In this document: positions 26,444-35,163 of the stretch, one piece after another
How the letters are laid out: the number at the start of each line of letters is the position of its first letter
Numbering within the stretch: the first letter of the stretch is position 1
Origin: Bacteroidales bacterium
Lineage (GTDB): Bacteria; Bacteroidota; Bacteroidia; Bacteroidales; UBA932
Assembly: GCA_015060405.1 (NCBI GenBank)
Contig: SUYN01000010.1
Location: 17,542 to 81,541, forward strand
Length of the DNA stretch: 64,000 bases
Direction of reading: 5' to 3'
Notes under the pieces: model-generated
What the model saw: only the letters and a program-made list of their open reading frames with translations
The model's database searches: none
Told to the model about the DNA's origin: nothing
Program-made: the position numbers and the translations under genes

Positions 26444-26451
26444 CAAAGATA
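26444..26451 (-). promoter_or_regulatory. -7 element abutting the TIGR02757 gene start
   Basis: TATCTTTG is an exact TAnnTTTG match on the minus strand and ends only 7 bp before the chosen ATG. A transcript from it would have almost no leader. The -33 region is weak. Confidence 0.5.
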
Positions 26452-26479
26452 CAAAAAATGGATGGTTGTACGATGTGCC

Positions 26480-26512
26480 CTGTGGGCTTTTTTTATTGAA
26501 AAAAGCCCACAG
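26480..26512 (-). terminator. Terminator after the first POT transporter gene
   Basis: A perfect dyad (CTGTGGGCTTTTTT with AAAAAAGCCCACAG) forms a GC-rich stem followed by a T run when read in either direction. It ends the minus-strand peptide-transporter transcript. Confidence 0.85.
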
Positions 26513-26555
26513 TCTCAGGAGACGGCGGGCATTAAAGGTAATTGTCAGTATGTCG

Positions 26556-28223
26556 CTATTCTGTAGCTGACTCGATACGTTTCATGTTTGCAAACATGAA
26601 GATACCAGCCACTAGGCAGATTGCGATGAGGACCACCCAGATCGACCAGAGAGGAATCCTCATCCAGAGGAGGCCAGGTACTGACACGAGGTAGTTTCCG
26701 ATGGCTGTCGCTGCAAACCAGCCGCCCATCATCATGCCTTTATATTTTGGAGGAGCAACCTTTGACACGAATGAGATGCCCATAGGTGAAAGAAGGAGCT
26801 CGGCAAATGTGAGCACGAGGTATGTCGATATGAGCCATGTAGGTGAAACGAGGTCAGGGCTCACAGTTCCTCCGAGTCCCTTAGGAGAGACAAGTCCCAT
26901 CGATGCAAGCGTGAGGATGAGGAAGCCGGCTCCTGCAACGAGCATTCCGAGGCCGATCTTGCGAGGTGCAGAAGGCTCTTTGCCCTTCTTTGCAAGTGCG
27001 CTGAAGATGGCAAGCGACACCGGTGTGAGTGCCACCACATAGAATGGGTTGAACTGCTGGAAATCAGAAGGCTGGATGTGTACAGTACCCTGCATCTGGA
27101 GATAAAGGAAGGCTGCAAGCCCCCATAGACCGAGGGTGATCGCAGCTGAAGTGACCTTGGCCTTCCTTGTCTCAGCCTGGAACACGTTGAAGAGCGTGTA
27201 TACTGAAAGCGCGATGAGGGCGAGACACCAGATGTTGAATCCTATCCTGAGGATGCCTGTCACGCTGCTGGCCGTGTAGTCTCGTGCGAAGAATGTCATT
27301 GTCGCACCGTTCTGGTGGAAGGCCATCCAGAAGAAGATCACTACGGCGAACACGAAGATGAGGGCTCCGATACGGCTCCTGGTCTGGGCAGGTGTGAGCT
27401 CGACCTCGGCTGCAGGATTGGCGGTCTGTGCCTGCTTCGCATTCACGTCCGCATGCTTGAACCATGAACGGCAGCTGTAGTAGATGAGTACGGAGAGGAT
27501 GAGTGATACGCAAGCCACAGCGAAACCTCCGTTGTAAGCGGTAGAAAGCTTCTCGATATAATATGGTGCGAATGTGGCCATGTCCATTCCTGCGGCTCCC
27601 GGCATTTTGCCGGCGATGCTCTCGAGATGTGAAAGGTTCTCGGCAGAGATGGTCCCGTTCATCACCTGGTGTGCAAGTGCAGGTACATTTGCGTTATAGA
27701 CGAGATCGAACTTGTTGAGTGACCAGTTGGTCATGGCCTTTGCCATTGAAGGCGCGAACATCGAACCGACGTTGATCGCCATGTAGAAAAGGCTGAATGC
27801 TGCATCTCGCTTTGCCGAATATTTCGGATCGTCATAGAGGTTGCCGACCATTACCTGGAGGTTGCCTTTGAAGAGTCCGGTACCGATGGCGATGAGGGTG
27901 AGTGCTCCGAACATCATGATCTTTCCGGTGAGGTCCGGAGCTGTCGGGATGGCAAGGCAGAGATAGCCGAGGAACATCACACCGATACCGATGGTGACGC
28001 ACTTTCCGTAGCCGATCCTGTCTGCTAGGATACCTCCGAAGAAAGGCATGAAGTACACGCCTGCAAGGAAGATCGAGTAGATCTGCGTTGCCGCAGCTGC
28101 GCTGAATCCGAACTTCGCCTGGATGAACAGGAGGAAGATGGCCAGCATTGTATAATAGCCGAAGCGCTCACCAGTGTTGGCGAGCGCGAGGGCAAAGAGT
28201 CCTTTTGGTTGACCTTTGAACAT
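26556..28223 (-). CDS. POT-family proton-coupled oligopeptide transporter
   Basis: The 555-residue membrane protein has about 12-14 helices and the POT signature ANTGERFGYYTM in helix 1, the ExxERFxYY motif needed for proton coupling. Later segments include GNLQVMVGNLYDD and FWMAFHQNGATMTFFARD, and a near-C-terminal ELLLSPMGISFVSKVAPPKYKG. POT carriers import di- and tripeptides with protons. It lies 29 bp downstream of a second POT gene, and the two are diverged tandem paralogues. Substrate preference cannot be read. Confidence 0.92.
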   Translation of the reverse strand: MFKGQPKGLFALALANTGERFGYYTMLAIFLLFIQAKFGFSAAAATQIYSIFLAGVYFMPFFGGILADRIGYGKCVTIGIGVMFLGYLCLAIPTAPDLTGKIMMFGALTLIAIGTGLFKGNLQVMVGNLYDDPKYSAKRDAAFSLFYMAINVGSMFAPSMAKAMTNWSLNKFDLVYNANVPALAHQVMNGTISAENLSHLESIAGKMPGAAGMDMATFAPYYIEKLSTAYNGGFAVACVSLILSVLIYYSCRSWFKHADVNAKQAQTANPAAEVELTPAQTRSRIGALIFVFAVVIFFWMAFHQNGATMTFFARDYTASSVTGILRIGFNIWCLALIALSVYTLFNVFQAETRKAKVTSAAITLGLWGLAAFLYLQMQGTVHIQPSDFQQFNPFYVVALTPVSLAIFSALAKKGKEPSAPRKIGLGMLVAGAGFLILTLASMGLVSPKGLGGTVSPDLVSPTWLISTYLVLTFAELLLSPMGISFVSKVAPPKYKGMMMGGWFAATAIGNYLVSVPGLLWMRIPLWSIWVVLIAICLVAGIFMFANMKRIESATE

Positions 28224-28252
28224 AATTTATATTTTAATTGATTGGATATCTG

Positions 28253-29917
28253 TTATTTGGCAACTCTCTCGAGCCACTTGACCATTCCGAGCATCACGCC
28301 CATCGAGATGAGGCAGAAGCCTGCGAACACAGCCCAGCACATCCACTGCTGCGGAAGGGAGTTGAGCATTGTTACGCCGAGTGCGATGAAGAGGTTTCCG
28401 ATGGCAGTCGCTGTGAGCCACAGTCCCTGGCAAATTCCCTGGAGATGGCGCGGAGCGATCTTGGAAACGAAAGACAGACCCAGTGGCGAGATGAAGAGCT
28501 CTGCGACTGTGAGGAAGAAATATGTTGCGATGAGCACCATAGGGCTCGACTTCATGCCCATCTTCACAGCATCGCTGAGACTTCTGAATTCATCGCCTGA
28601 AGGGTAACCCTGTACCATTGCCACGACCATGAGCAGGATGTAAGAGCATGCTGCGATGAACATACCGAGGGCGATCTTTCGTGGAGTCGACACTTCCTTG
28701 CCCTTGCGTGCGAGTGAACCGAACACCCACATGATGACAGGGGTGAGGATGATCACGAAGAGAGGGTTGATGCACTGCCAGATTTCAGGCGGAATCGAAG
28801 CTGTGGTGACGAAGTCACGTGCGAAGATCGAAAGCGACTGGCCGTTCTGGTGGAACGAGAACCAGAAGAATACCGCTACTCCGAGAACTGCGAACAGGGC
28901 GTAGAGTCTCTGTCTGATCTCCTTTGCATTTGCTGCCCTTTCTTCAGCGGTGTAGTCCTCCACAGCCTTCTTCTCCTTCTTTGCAGGGTTAGGAAGCTTC
29001 TTCCTGATGGCGATGAAGATCACAAGTGAAGTGAGCATTGCCACGACTGAAGCGATGAATGAGAAATGTACACCTGTGTTGAAGATCTCAAGGTAGCTGT
29101 TGCAGAAAGCAGCGTCCACGACTCCTGAATGACCGACTTCAGCGGCAAGTTTCGTGAGGTTCTCCGCATCTGTTCCAGCCATTGCGTTCTGGTCCTTGAT
29201 GAACATGTGGCAGAGGCGTGGGAGGTCCGAGTTGTATGCAAGGTCGTGGATCTTGAGCCAGAAGCTTCTGAGGAGAGGTGCGATGAAAGGTGCGATCACA
29301 CCGCCGATGTTGATGAACACGTAGAAGATCTGGAATCCTGAGTCACGTTTTTCCTTTGCCTTTGCGAGAGCCTCGGGACCTTCCTTGGCTGCTTCGGCCT
29401 CAAAGTTGTCGTACATCTGACCGACGAGGGCCTGAAGGTTTCCTTTGAAGAGACCGTTACCGAAGGCGATGATGAAGAGAGCGACGCAGGTGAGCACGAG
29501 TACCCATGAGACTCCTGTAGTCGAAGCGAATACAGGAATCGAAAGGATTCCGTATCCGGCCGCCATCACAAGAAGGCCTGAAATGATGGTCGCCTTGTAG
29601 TTCTGTGTGCGGTCAGCGATGATTCCGCCAGGGAGGCTGAGGACATAGATCAGGAAATAGAATACCGAATAGATCCAGCCTGCTGCGCTGTCGCTGATGC
29701 CGAACTTCGAGCAGATGAACAGAAGGAGCACTGCATTCATGATGTAGTAGCCGAAACGCTCTCCCATGTTGCTCAATGCTGCGGCAATCAGTCCCTTAGG
29801 GTGTTCCTTACGTGCCTTGCTGATGTAGAATACCAGGAAAGGTATGACTACGATCAGGATCGCGATCAGAATCGCCATCGGACGGTTGTTAGTCCAGAGG
29901 TTAGAGATAAATGACAT
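28253..29917 (-). CDS. POT-family proton-coupled oligopeptide transporter (paralogue)
   Basis: The 554-residue protein has an extra N-terminal helix before the POT motif SNMGERFGYYIM. It also has GLFKGNLQALVGQMYD, VFFWFSFHQNGQSLSIFARD and ELFISPLGLSFVSKIAP, so it parallels the downstream gene throughout. The central loop is longer and highly charged (about 315-340). The pair is likely cotranscribed from the promoter near 29982-30012. Peptide uptake is consistent with the dipeptidase PepD encoded about 2 kb away on the other strand. Confidence 0.92.
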   Translation of the reverse strand: MSFISNLWTNNRPMAILIAILIVVIPFLVFYISKARKEHPKGLIAAALSNMGERFGYYIMNAVLLLFICSKFGISDSAAGWIYSVFYFLIYVLSLPGGIIADRTQNYKATIISGLLVMAAGYGILSIPVFASTTGVSWVLVLTCVALFIIAFGNGLFKGNLQALVGQMYDNFEAEAAKEGPEALAKAKEKRDSGFQIFYVFINIGGVIAPFIAPLLRSFWLKIHDLAYNSDLPRLCHMFIKDQNAMAGTDAENLTKLAAEVGHSGVVDAAFCNSYLEIFNTGVHFSFIASVVAMLTSLVIFIAIRKKLPNPAKKEKKAVEDYTAEERAANAKEIRQRLYALFAVLGVAVFFWFSFHQNGQSLSIFARDFVTTASIPPEIWQCINPLFVIILTPVIMWVFGSLARKGKEVSTPRKIALGMFIAACSYILLMVVAMVQGYPSGDEFRSLSDAVKMGMKSSPMVLIATYFFLTVAELFISPLGLSFVSKIAPRHLQGICQGLWLTATAIGNLFIALGVTMLNSLPQQWMCWAVFAGFCLISMGVMLGMVKWLERVAK

Positions 29918-29981
29918 AGTCTTATAGTTTTAGTTGTTAACAAAGATACATACTCAAGTTCCGCGAGTGATTATATCCCGA

Positions 29982-30012
29982 CAAAGATAGTAAATTATTT
30001 TCGAAGCAAAAA
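29982..30012 (-). promoter_or_regulatory. Promoter of the POT operon
   Basis: Read on the minus strand, TTTTTG (30007-30012) is followed after 17 bp by TATCTTTG (29982-29989), a good Bacteroidota promoter. A second exact TATCTTTG at 29941-29948 may be an alternative -7 element. The leader would be about 60 nt. Confidence 0.65.
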
Positions 30013-30037
30013 TAGCGGAAATCATCAGGAAAATTGG

Positions 30038-30045
30038 TATATTTG
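30038..30045 (+). promoter_or_regulatory. Possible -7 element for the acyltransferase operon
   Basis: TATATTTG fits TAnnTTTG and lies 71 bp before the ATG. No good -33 element is visible. A second TATATTTG at 30106-30113 is too close to the start codon to be likely. Confidence 0.35.
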
Positions 30046-30116
30046 TTTTTTGTGCAGAGCTGAGGCGGGTGCGGAGGGGGAGTGGAACGGCTCTGATATA
30101 TAATATATATTTGGAA

Positions 30117-31025
30117 ATGAAGAAGTTGCTTGTAAATATAGCCCGTGGCGTGGTGGTCGTGATCTCGCGTCTGCCCTTGAGATTCCATTATTTTATGGGC
30201 CGGATTCTGTCCTGGATTCTGAAGAATGTCCTGAAATATCGCTACGGAACGGTGATGATAAACCTCGCAAGGTCCTTCCCGGAGAAGAAGTATAAGGAAC
30301 TTGAGAAGATCGCCTCGCAGTTCTACAGACATCTCGGAGAGATCTTCGCCGAGGCAATCTGGTTCGGAGGCTGCAACTATAAGCGCCTGTACGAGAGCGG
30401 TATAGTCACGGTCACTAATCCTGAGGTGTTCAATGAACTCTTCACGGACGCTCCGAGCATGACCGTGCTCTACTCCCACTGCGGCAACTGGGAACTTCTC
30501 GGCGGCTTTCTCGGCTACAGGTCCGCCAACGGTGAGAAGGTCATGCTGGAGGAAGAACAGATAACCGTAGTGTACAAGCAGCTGACAAGCGGGTTCTCCG
30601 ACGAGTTCTTCAGACGCAACCGCGCCGCAGCCCTCGAGAAGATCGGGACATCGTGCGAGATAGAGTCATCAAACGTCCTCAGATATGCGATAAAGCATCG
30701 TAAGGAACACAGGATATACATATATATTGCTGATCAGGCTCCGTACAAGGGTACGGGAAAGCATCCAGTGGGCGAATTCCTCCATCAGCAGACCAACGCC
30801 ATGATAGGAAGCGTGGCCCTTGCCAACAAGCTCGGCCACAGTGTCGTGTACCTGAAGATGAAGCATTTGGCGAGGGGAAAATATGAGATGACCTTCATCC
30901 CTGTGTGTCAGAATGCATCGGAACACACGCCGGAGGATCTGATCAGGAAGTATTTCGACATACTCGAAGAAGAAATTAACGAGACTCCGTACAACTGGCT
31001 CTGGAGTCACAAAAGATGGAAATGA
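30117..31025 (+). CDS. LpxL/HtrB-type lipid A acyltransferase
   Basis: The 302-residue protein belongs to the lysophospholipid acyltransferase group that adds secondary acyl chains to lipid A at the inner membrane. The catalytic HX4E motif is in YSHCGNWELLGG, and IYIADQAPYKG and NAMIGSVALANKLG segments follow. An N-terminal hydrophobic stretch anchors it. I start at MKKLLVNIARG; an upstream start would add 16 unrelated residues. The family is usually of this length. It is followed after one base by the DUF4831 gene. Confidence 0.88.
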   Translation: MKKLLVNIARGVVVVISRLPLRFHYFMGRILSWILKNVLKYRYGTVMINLARSFPEKKYKELEKIASQFYRHLGEIFAEAIWFGGCNYKRLYESGIVTVTNPEVFNELFTDAPSMTVLYSHCGNWELLGGFLGYRSANGEKVMLEEEQITVVYKQLTSGFSDEFFRRNRAAALEKIGTSCEIESSNVLRYAIKHRKEHRIYIYIADQAPYKGTGKHPVGEFLHQQTNAMIGSVALANKLGHSVVYLKMKHLARGKYEMTFIPVCQNASEHTPEDLIRKYFDILEEEINETPYNWLWSHKRWK

Positions 31026-31026
31026 T

Positions 31027-32103
31027 ATGAGAAAGTCAATTATTGCAGTCGCGGCTCTCGCGGTTTCACTTGCGGCATCGGCGCAGACAGCTGCTGATCC
31101 TCAGGGATATGTGACATATTCCCTTCCTTCGACTACGATAACCTTGGAAGTTGAGGCGGTTCAGGAGACCTTTCATGCCGGCCCATATGCCAGGTATGCA
31201 GAGAAGTTCCTCGGCATCGAGCCCCGCATGAAGGACGAGACCACCGTTCAGCTCACAAAGATAACCCTTATGCCCTATGTTGAGGCTGACCTTTCCAAGA
31301 GGTTTTCTCTCGTGGCAGGAAGCACGGTTGCATCCAATCTCTTCAAGCTCAGCTCGGCCGGCCTTGTGACCTTTTCAGATGCTCCGTTTGTGGAAGAGTC
31401 GGTGTGGCGTTTCCCTGTTGAAGTGAAGGCTGACTTCTCCGACAAGGGGATATCGTCAAACCTTACATCGGAATCGGCTGTCCTCTACAAGAAGGACAAG
31501 AAGGTAAGTTCACGCAACCCTGTCGCTGTTCAGCAGAATATGGTGGTGGAGAAATCCCTTGAACAGAAGGCACGGGAGACCGCTAACACCATCCTTGATC
31601 TCCGCAAGCAGCGTCTTCAGATCGTCACCGGTGACACGGATGCTACCTACAGCGGAGAGGCAATGGGGACGGCTGTAGAAGAGCTTTCACGCCTCGAGAG
31701 CGAATACATGACCCTTTTCACAGGCTATTCGGACTACCAGACACAGACAATGAAGTTCGAGGTCATACCGCAGGCTGACAGGCAGAACCAGATGTATGTG
31801 GCCTTCCGCGTGTCCGACAAGTCCGGTCTCCTCCCGGCTGAAGAGGTGAACGGAAAGCCGATAGTCATGGAAATAGAGGTGCCTCAGATAGCTCAGGTGC
31901 CGGATCCGGCAGCGGAGGCAGAGGCTGCGGGAGGCAGGAAGGCTACGAAAAAGGTGAAGGAGATACCTTCTATATATTACCGTATACCTGCAGCCTGCAC
32001 AATCAGGCTCAAGGAGGGGGCGGACCTTCTGCTCCAGACCAGGATCCCTGTATATCAGCTCGGTCAGGAATCATCTGTTCCGTTGAAGACAGCATTGAAT
32101 TAA
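31027..32103 (+). CDS. DUF4831 family exported protein
   Basis: The 358-residue protein has a signal peptide (SLAASAQ) and the DUF4831 pattern: YSLPSTTITLEVEAVQETFHAGPYARYAEKFLG near the N-terminus, given here only as a position (about residues 32-65). A conserved TGYSDYQTQTMKFEVIP segment and a C-terminal YYRIPAACTIRLKEG follow. Function is unknown. The gene begins one base after the acyltransferase stop and ends 22 bp before pepD, so the three are likely cotranscribed. Confidence 0.8.
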   Translation: MRKSIIAVAALAVSLAASAQTAADPQGYVTYSLPSTTITLEVEAVQETFHAGPYARYAEKFLGIEPRMKDETTVQLTKITLMPYVEADLSKRFSLVAGSTVASNLFKLSSAGLVTFSDAPFVEESVWRFPVEVKADFSDKGISSNLTSESAVLYKKDKKVSSRNPVAVQQNMVVEKSLEQKARETANTILDLRKQRLQIVTGDTDATYSGEAMGTAVEELSRLESEYMTLFTGYSDYQTQTMKFEVIPQADRQNQMYVAFRVSDKSGLLPAEEVNGKPIVMEIEVPQIAQVPDPAAEAEAAGGRKATKKVKEIPSIYYRIPAACTIRLKEGADLLLQTRIPVYQLGQESSVPLKTALN

Positions 32104-32125
32104 TCACATTAACACATTGATATTT

Positions 32126-33610
32126 ATGAGCATTAAGACACTTGATCCACAGATCGTGTGGAAAAATTTTTATGAACTGACTCAGATTCCGCGTCCATCT
32201 AAGAAAGAGGCGCTTGCAGTCGAGTATATGTATAACTGGGGTAAGGCTCACGGCCTTGAGACAATCAAGGACGAGGTGGGCAACATAGTCATCCGCAAAC
32301 CTGCGACTCCGGGTCTGGAGAACCTCAAAGGAGTTATCCTTCAGGGCCACATCGACATGGTGCCACAGAAGAACGCAGACACAGTCCACGATTTTGAGAA
32401 GGATCCTATCCAGACCTATATCGACGGTGACTGGGTGAAGGCGAAAGGAACGACTCTCGGAGCCGACAACGGCCTTGGCGTGGCCATGGGTATGGCGGTG
32501 CTCGAGTCTGACGACCTCAAGCACGGTCCTGTGGAACTTCTCGTGACAATCGACGAGGAGACAGGTATGACCGGCGCCAATGCCCTCAAGCCTGGAATGC
32601 TTCAGGGTGACATCCTCATCAACCTCGACTCGGAGACGGAAGGCGAACTTTATGTCGGTTGTGCAGGAGGTCTTGACGCCTCTGCCTATGCGACATACAC
32701 AGCTGCAGAGCCTCAGGAAGGCTGGCTCTGCTACTCGCTTGCTGTGAAGGGCTTCAAGGGCGGACACTCAGGAATGGACATCATCCTCTGCAGAGGAAAC
32801 GCCAACAAGATCGCTGCGCGCATTCTTTATGCCCTCATGACTGAGGCCGATGTGAAACTTCTTGACCTTGAGGGAGGTACACTCCGCAACGCTATCCCAC
32901 GCGAGGCCTTCGCTACAGTCTATGTTCCTGCTGACAAGCTGGAGAAGGCGCAGCAGGTGTTCGACAAGGCGGCAGCTGAGATCAAGGCTGAGTACGCCGG
33001 AACAGATCCTGACTCAGAGTTCATCTTCAAGCCTTACGAGTGCGCTGAGGGCGAGTGCTGCAGCCACGGTGAGGAATGCAGATACGTTCCTGAGGCTGAT
33101 GCAGTCCGCTTCATCCGCGCCATCCTCGCATGTCCTGACGGAGTGGAGCGCATGAGCAGCGAGATGCCTGGCCTTGTGGAGACATCCAACAACCTTGCGA
33201 TGGTGAAGATCGAGCTTGGAGAGTTTTCTGTAAAGACCCTCATGAGAAGCTCTGTCGACACTGCAAAGGAGGCTCTTGCACAGAAGTTCGAGGCGATCTT
33301 CTCTCTCGCAGGCATCCAGACTTCATTCGCAGGCGGTTATTCAGGCTGGGCTCCAAACCCTGATTCTGCAATTCTTGCCACAATGAAGAAGGTCTACAAC
33401 GACCTCTACGGCAAGGAGCCGGCTGTTATGGCTATCCACGCAGGCCTCGAGTGCGGTATACTCGGCGGTACCTATCCGAACTGGGACATGGTTTCATGCG
33501 GTCCTACACTCATGAGCCCTCACTCACCTGACGAGCGTGCGAACATCCCTTCAGTGGCAAAATGCTGGGACTTCCTCAAGGCGGTCCTTGAAAACATCCC
33601 TGTAAAATAA
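32126..33610 (+). CDS. pepD: Aminoacyl-histidine dipeptidase (PepD)
   Basis: The 494-residue cytosolic M20-family metallopeptidase cleaves Xaa-His and other dipeptides. Metal-binding and catalytic motifs are visible in order: GHIDMVPQK, LGADNGLGVAMG, LVTIDEETGMTGA, INLDSETEGELYVG, and KGGHSGMDI. The C-terminal block reads LECGILGG and SPHSPDER. The start is the ATG before SIKTLDPQ; a TTG nine bases upstream is less likely. Its stop codon overlaps the next start (TAATG). Together with the two POT carriers it suggests peptide use as a nitrogen or carbon source. Confidence 0.94.
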   Translation: MSIKTLDPQIVWKNFYELTQIPRPSKKEALAVEYMYNWGKAHGLETIKDEVGNIVIRKPATPGLENLKGVILQGHIDMVPQKNADTVHDFEKDPIQTYIDGDWVKAKGTTLGADNGLGVAMGMAVLESDDLKHGPVELLVTIDEETGMTGANALKPGMLQGDILINLDSETEGELYVGCAGGLDASAYATYTAAEPQEGWLCYSLAVKGFKGGHSGMDIILCRGNANKIAARILYALMTEADVKLLDLEGGTLRNAIPREAFATVYVPADKLEKAQQVFDKAAAEIKAEYAGTDPDSEFIFKPYECAEGECCSHGEECRYVPEADAVRFIRAILACPDGVERMSSEMPGLVETSNNLAMVKIELGEFSVKTLMRSSVDTAKEALAQKFEAIFSLAGIQTSFAGGYSGWAPNPDSAILATMKKVYNDLYGKEPAVMAIHAGLECGILGGTYPNWDMVSCGPTLMSPHSPDERANIPSVAKCWDFLKAVLENIPVK

Positions 33611-35064
33611 TGACCGGACGTATTTCCGTCCTGCTGGCATGCCTGGTTCTCTTATGCGGTTGTCAGACCGATGACCCCGTAAAAGAGCCGGATGTGCCGT
33701 CGGGACCGGTGGAGCCTCCTCAGGTGGAGGTACCCGGCCCTCCTCAGATCACGGATCCGGGCATTCTGTACATGTGGGATGAAAGCGTCATCCCTGAAAT
33801 CACCGTCCATATATCCAAGGACCAGTGGAATGCTCTCCTGAAGAGGTATGACGAGTACGACCACAATGTGGATTATTTCCATGCGGACTTCACCTATAAG
33901 AAAGGTGACAAGGTGCATTTCATAGAAGACGGAGGACTCAGGCTCCGTGGAAACACGTCGAGACGTCGTCCGGAAGGAAGCGGCGGCCAGTCCCATGTGA
34001 CTGACGGAGCTGACTGGCACCATTGCCACTTCGGAATCAATTTCCGCAAGTTCCACAAGGACAGCGACCACACCATCGAAGGCATCAGGAAGGTCAACCT
34101 GAAATGGTTCAAGGATGATCCCTGCTATGTGAGGGAGCTATATTGCTATGACCTTTTCCGCAGATATGGCATATGGACTGCCGCGCATGACATGTATTGC
34201 CGTCTCTGGATCCATGTCGAAGGTGATTCCGAACCTGCATATTACGGAGTCTATGAGATGATCGAGCCTATAGATGACGAATTCATCGAAAGACGTGTTG
34301 ACGGAATGTTCGGAAACGCCAAGGGCAATCTCTGGAAGTGCGGATGGTCTTGGGCAGGTGCCTTCCTCGACTCGACTGACGCACATTTCGGCCTCGATGA
34401 AGACACAGGCGAGAACATGACCTATGAATATAAAGGTGATGAGGAGGACTACCTGGCAGCCGAGGAGCAGCTCAAGGATTTCATCCTGAAGCTCAAAGGC
34501 AAGAGCGACGAGAGCTTCTACAGATGGATTCAGGAGGTGTGCGATGTGGACTTCCTCCTCAAGACCTATGCTGTGAATGTGGCTGTCGGTATGTGGGATG
34601 ACCATTGGAACAACGGAAACAATTTCTATATGTACTTCAACTCCACAGACAAGTACGACTACAAGTTCTTCCTCCTTCCATACGACTACGACAACACTCT
34701 CGGTACCAGCCTTGAATGTGGAGACCAGAAGGATTCCGGACGTCAGGACCCGTATGACTGGGGTGACAAGGGCCTGCTTATGGAAAGGCTGATGAAGTTC
34801 GAGGACTTCAGGCAGATGTATCGCGAGGCACTTCTCGAGCTCATCGACCCTTCGAAGGAGCTTTTCGACATGGATGCCAGCGTGGCGAGAATTGAGGCCT
34901 GGCAGTCGAAGATACGCGGTTTCGTGCCTAATGATACAGGGGAGGACATGGAGATAAAGGACGCTCCTGCGCACTGGGGAAATCATGGGGAATACCGCCT
35001 TATGGACAAGGGAAACAACAATTTCTTCAAGGTCAAGGCAGAGACAATCCGTAAGATGAAGTAG
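33610..35064 (+). CDS. CotH-kinase family surface lipoprotein
   Basis: The 484-residue protein has a lipoprotein signal (LVLLCGC, Cys18) followed by a proline-rich linker (about 25-50). It then carries a CotH-type domain: LRLRGNTSRRRPEG, KVNLKWFKDDP, YYGVYEMIEPIDDEFIERR, and YDYDNTLGTSLECGD. CotH proteins are atypical protein kinases first known from Bacillus spore coats. In Bacteroidota many are secreted lipoproteins of unknown role. The start codon overlaps the pepD stop, so translation is coupled, though the two products act in different compartments. Confidence 0.85.
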   Translation: MTGRISVLLACLVLLCGCQTDDPVKEPDVPSGPVEPPQVEVPGPPQITDPGILYMWDESVIPEITVHISKDQWNALLKRYDEYDHNVDYFHADFTYKKGDKVHFIEDGGLRLRGNTSRRRPEGSGGQSHVTDGADWHHCHFGINFRKFHKDSDHTIEGIRKVNLKWFKDDPCYVRELYCYDLFRRYGIWTAAHDMYCRLWIHVEGDSEPAYYGVYEMIEPIDDEFIERRVDGMFGNAKGNLWKCGWSWAGAFLDSTDAHFGLDEDTGENMTYEYKGDEEDYLAAEEQLKDFILKLKGKSDESFYRWIQEVCDVDFLLKTYAVNVAVGMWDDHWNNGNNFYMYFNSTDKYDYKFFLLPYDYDNTLGTSLECGDQKDSGRQDPYDWGDKGLLMERLMKFEDFRQMYREALLELIDPSKELFDMDASVARIEAWQSKIRGFVPNDTGEDMEIKDAPAHWGNHGEYRLMDKGNNNFFKVKAETIRKMK

Positions 35065-35117
35065 CCGGTTTCAAAAAAAACTTCACAAAAAATCAAGTTT
35101 GTACACCAAATTTGTAT

Positions 35118-35163
35118 TAAGACGTTTCAGACACATTTAAAACAGTGGTTATGAAACGTCTTA
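35118..35163 (+). promoter_or_regulatory. Inverted repeat enclosing the ompA-family translation start
   Basis: The arms TAAGACGTTTC (35118-35128) and GAAACGTCTTA (35153-35163) are perfect inverse complements. The 24-nt loop holds the A-rich region just before the gene, and the right arm starts with the G of the ATG. In RNA this would place the start codon at the base of an 11-bp stem. Confidence 0.75.

Noticed and set aside
29937..30479. Minus-strand 180-residue reading opposite the acyltransferase gene
   Set aside because: It overlaps the POT promoter and the well-supported acyltransferase on the other strand, and matches no family.
32009..32767. Minus-strand 252-residue reading across DUF4831 and pepD
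   Set aside because: It is antisense to two supported genes and lacks any recognised domain or signal.
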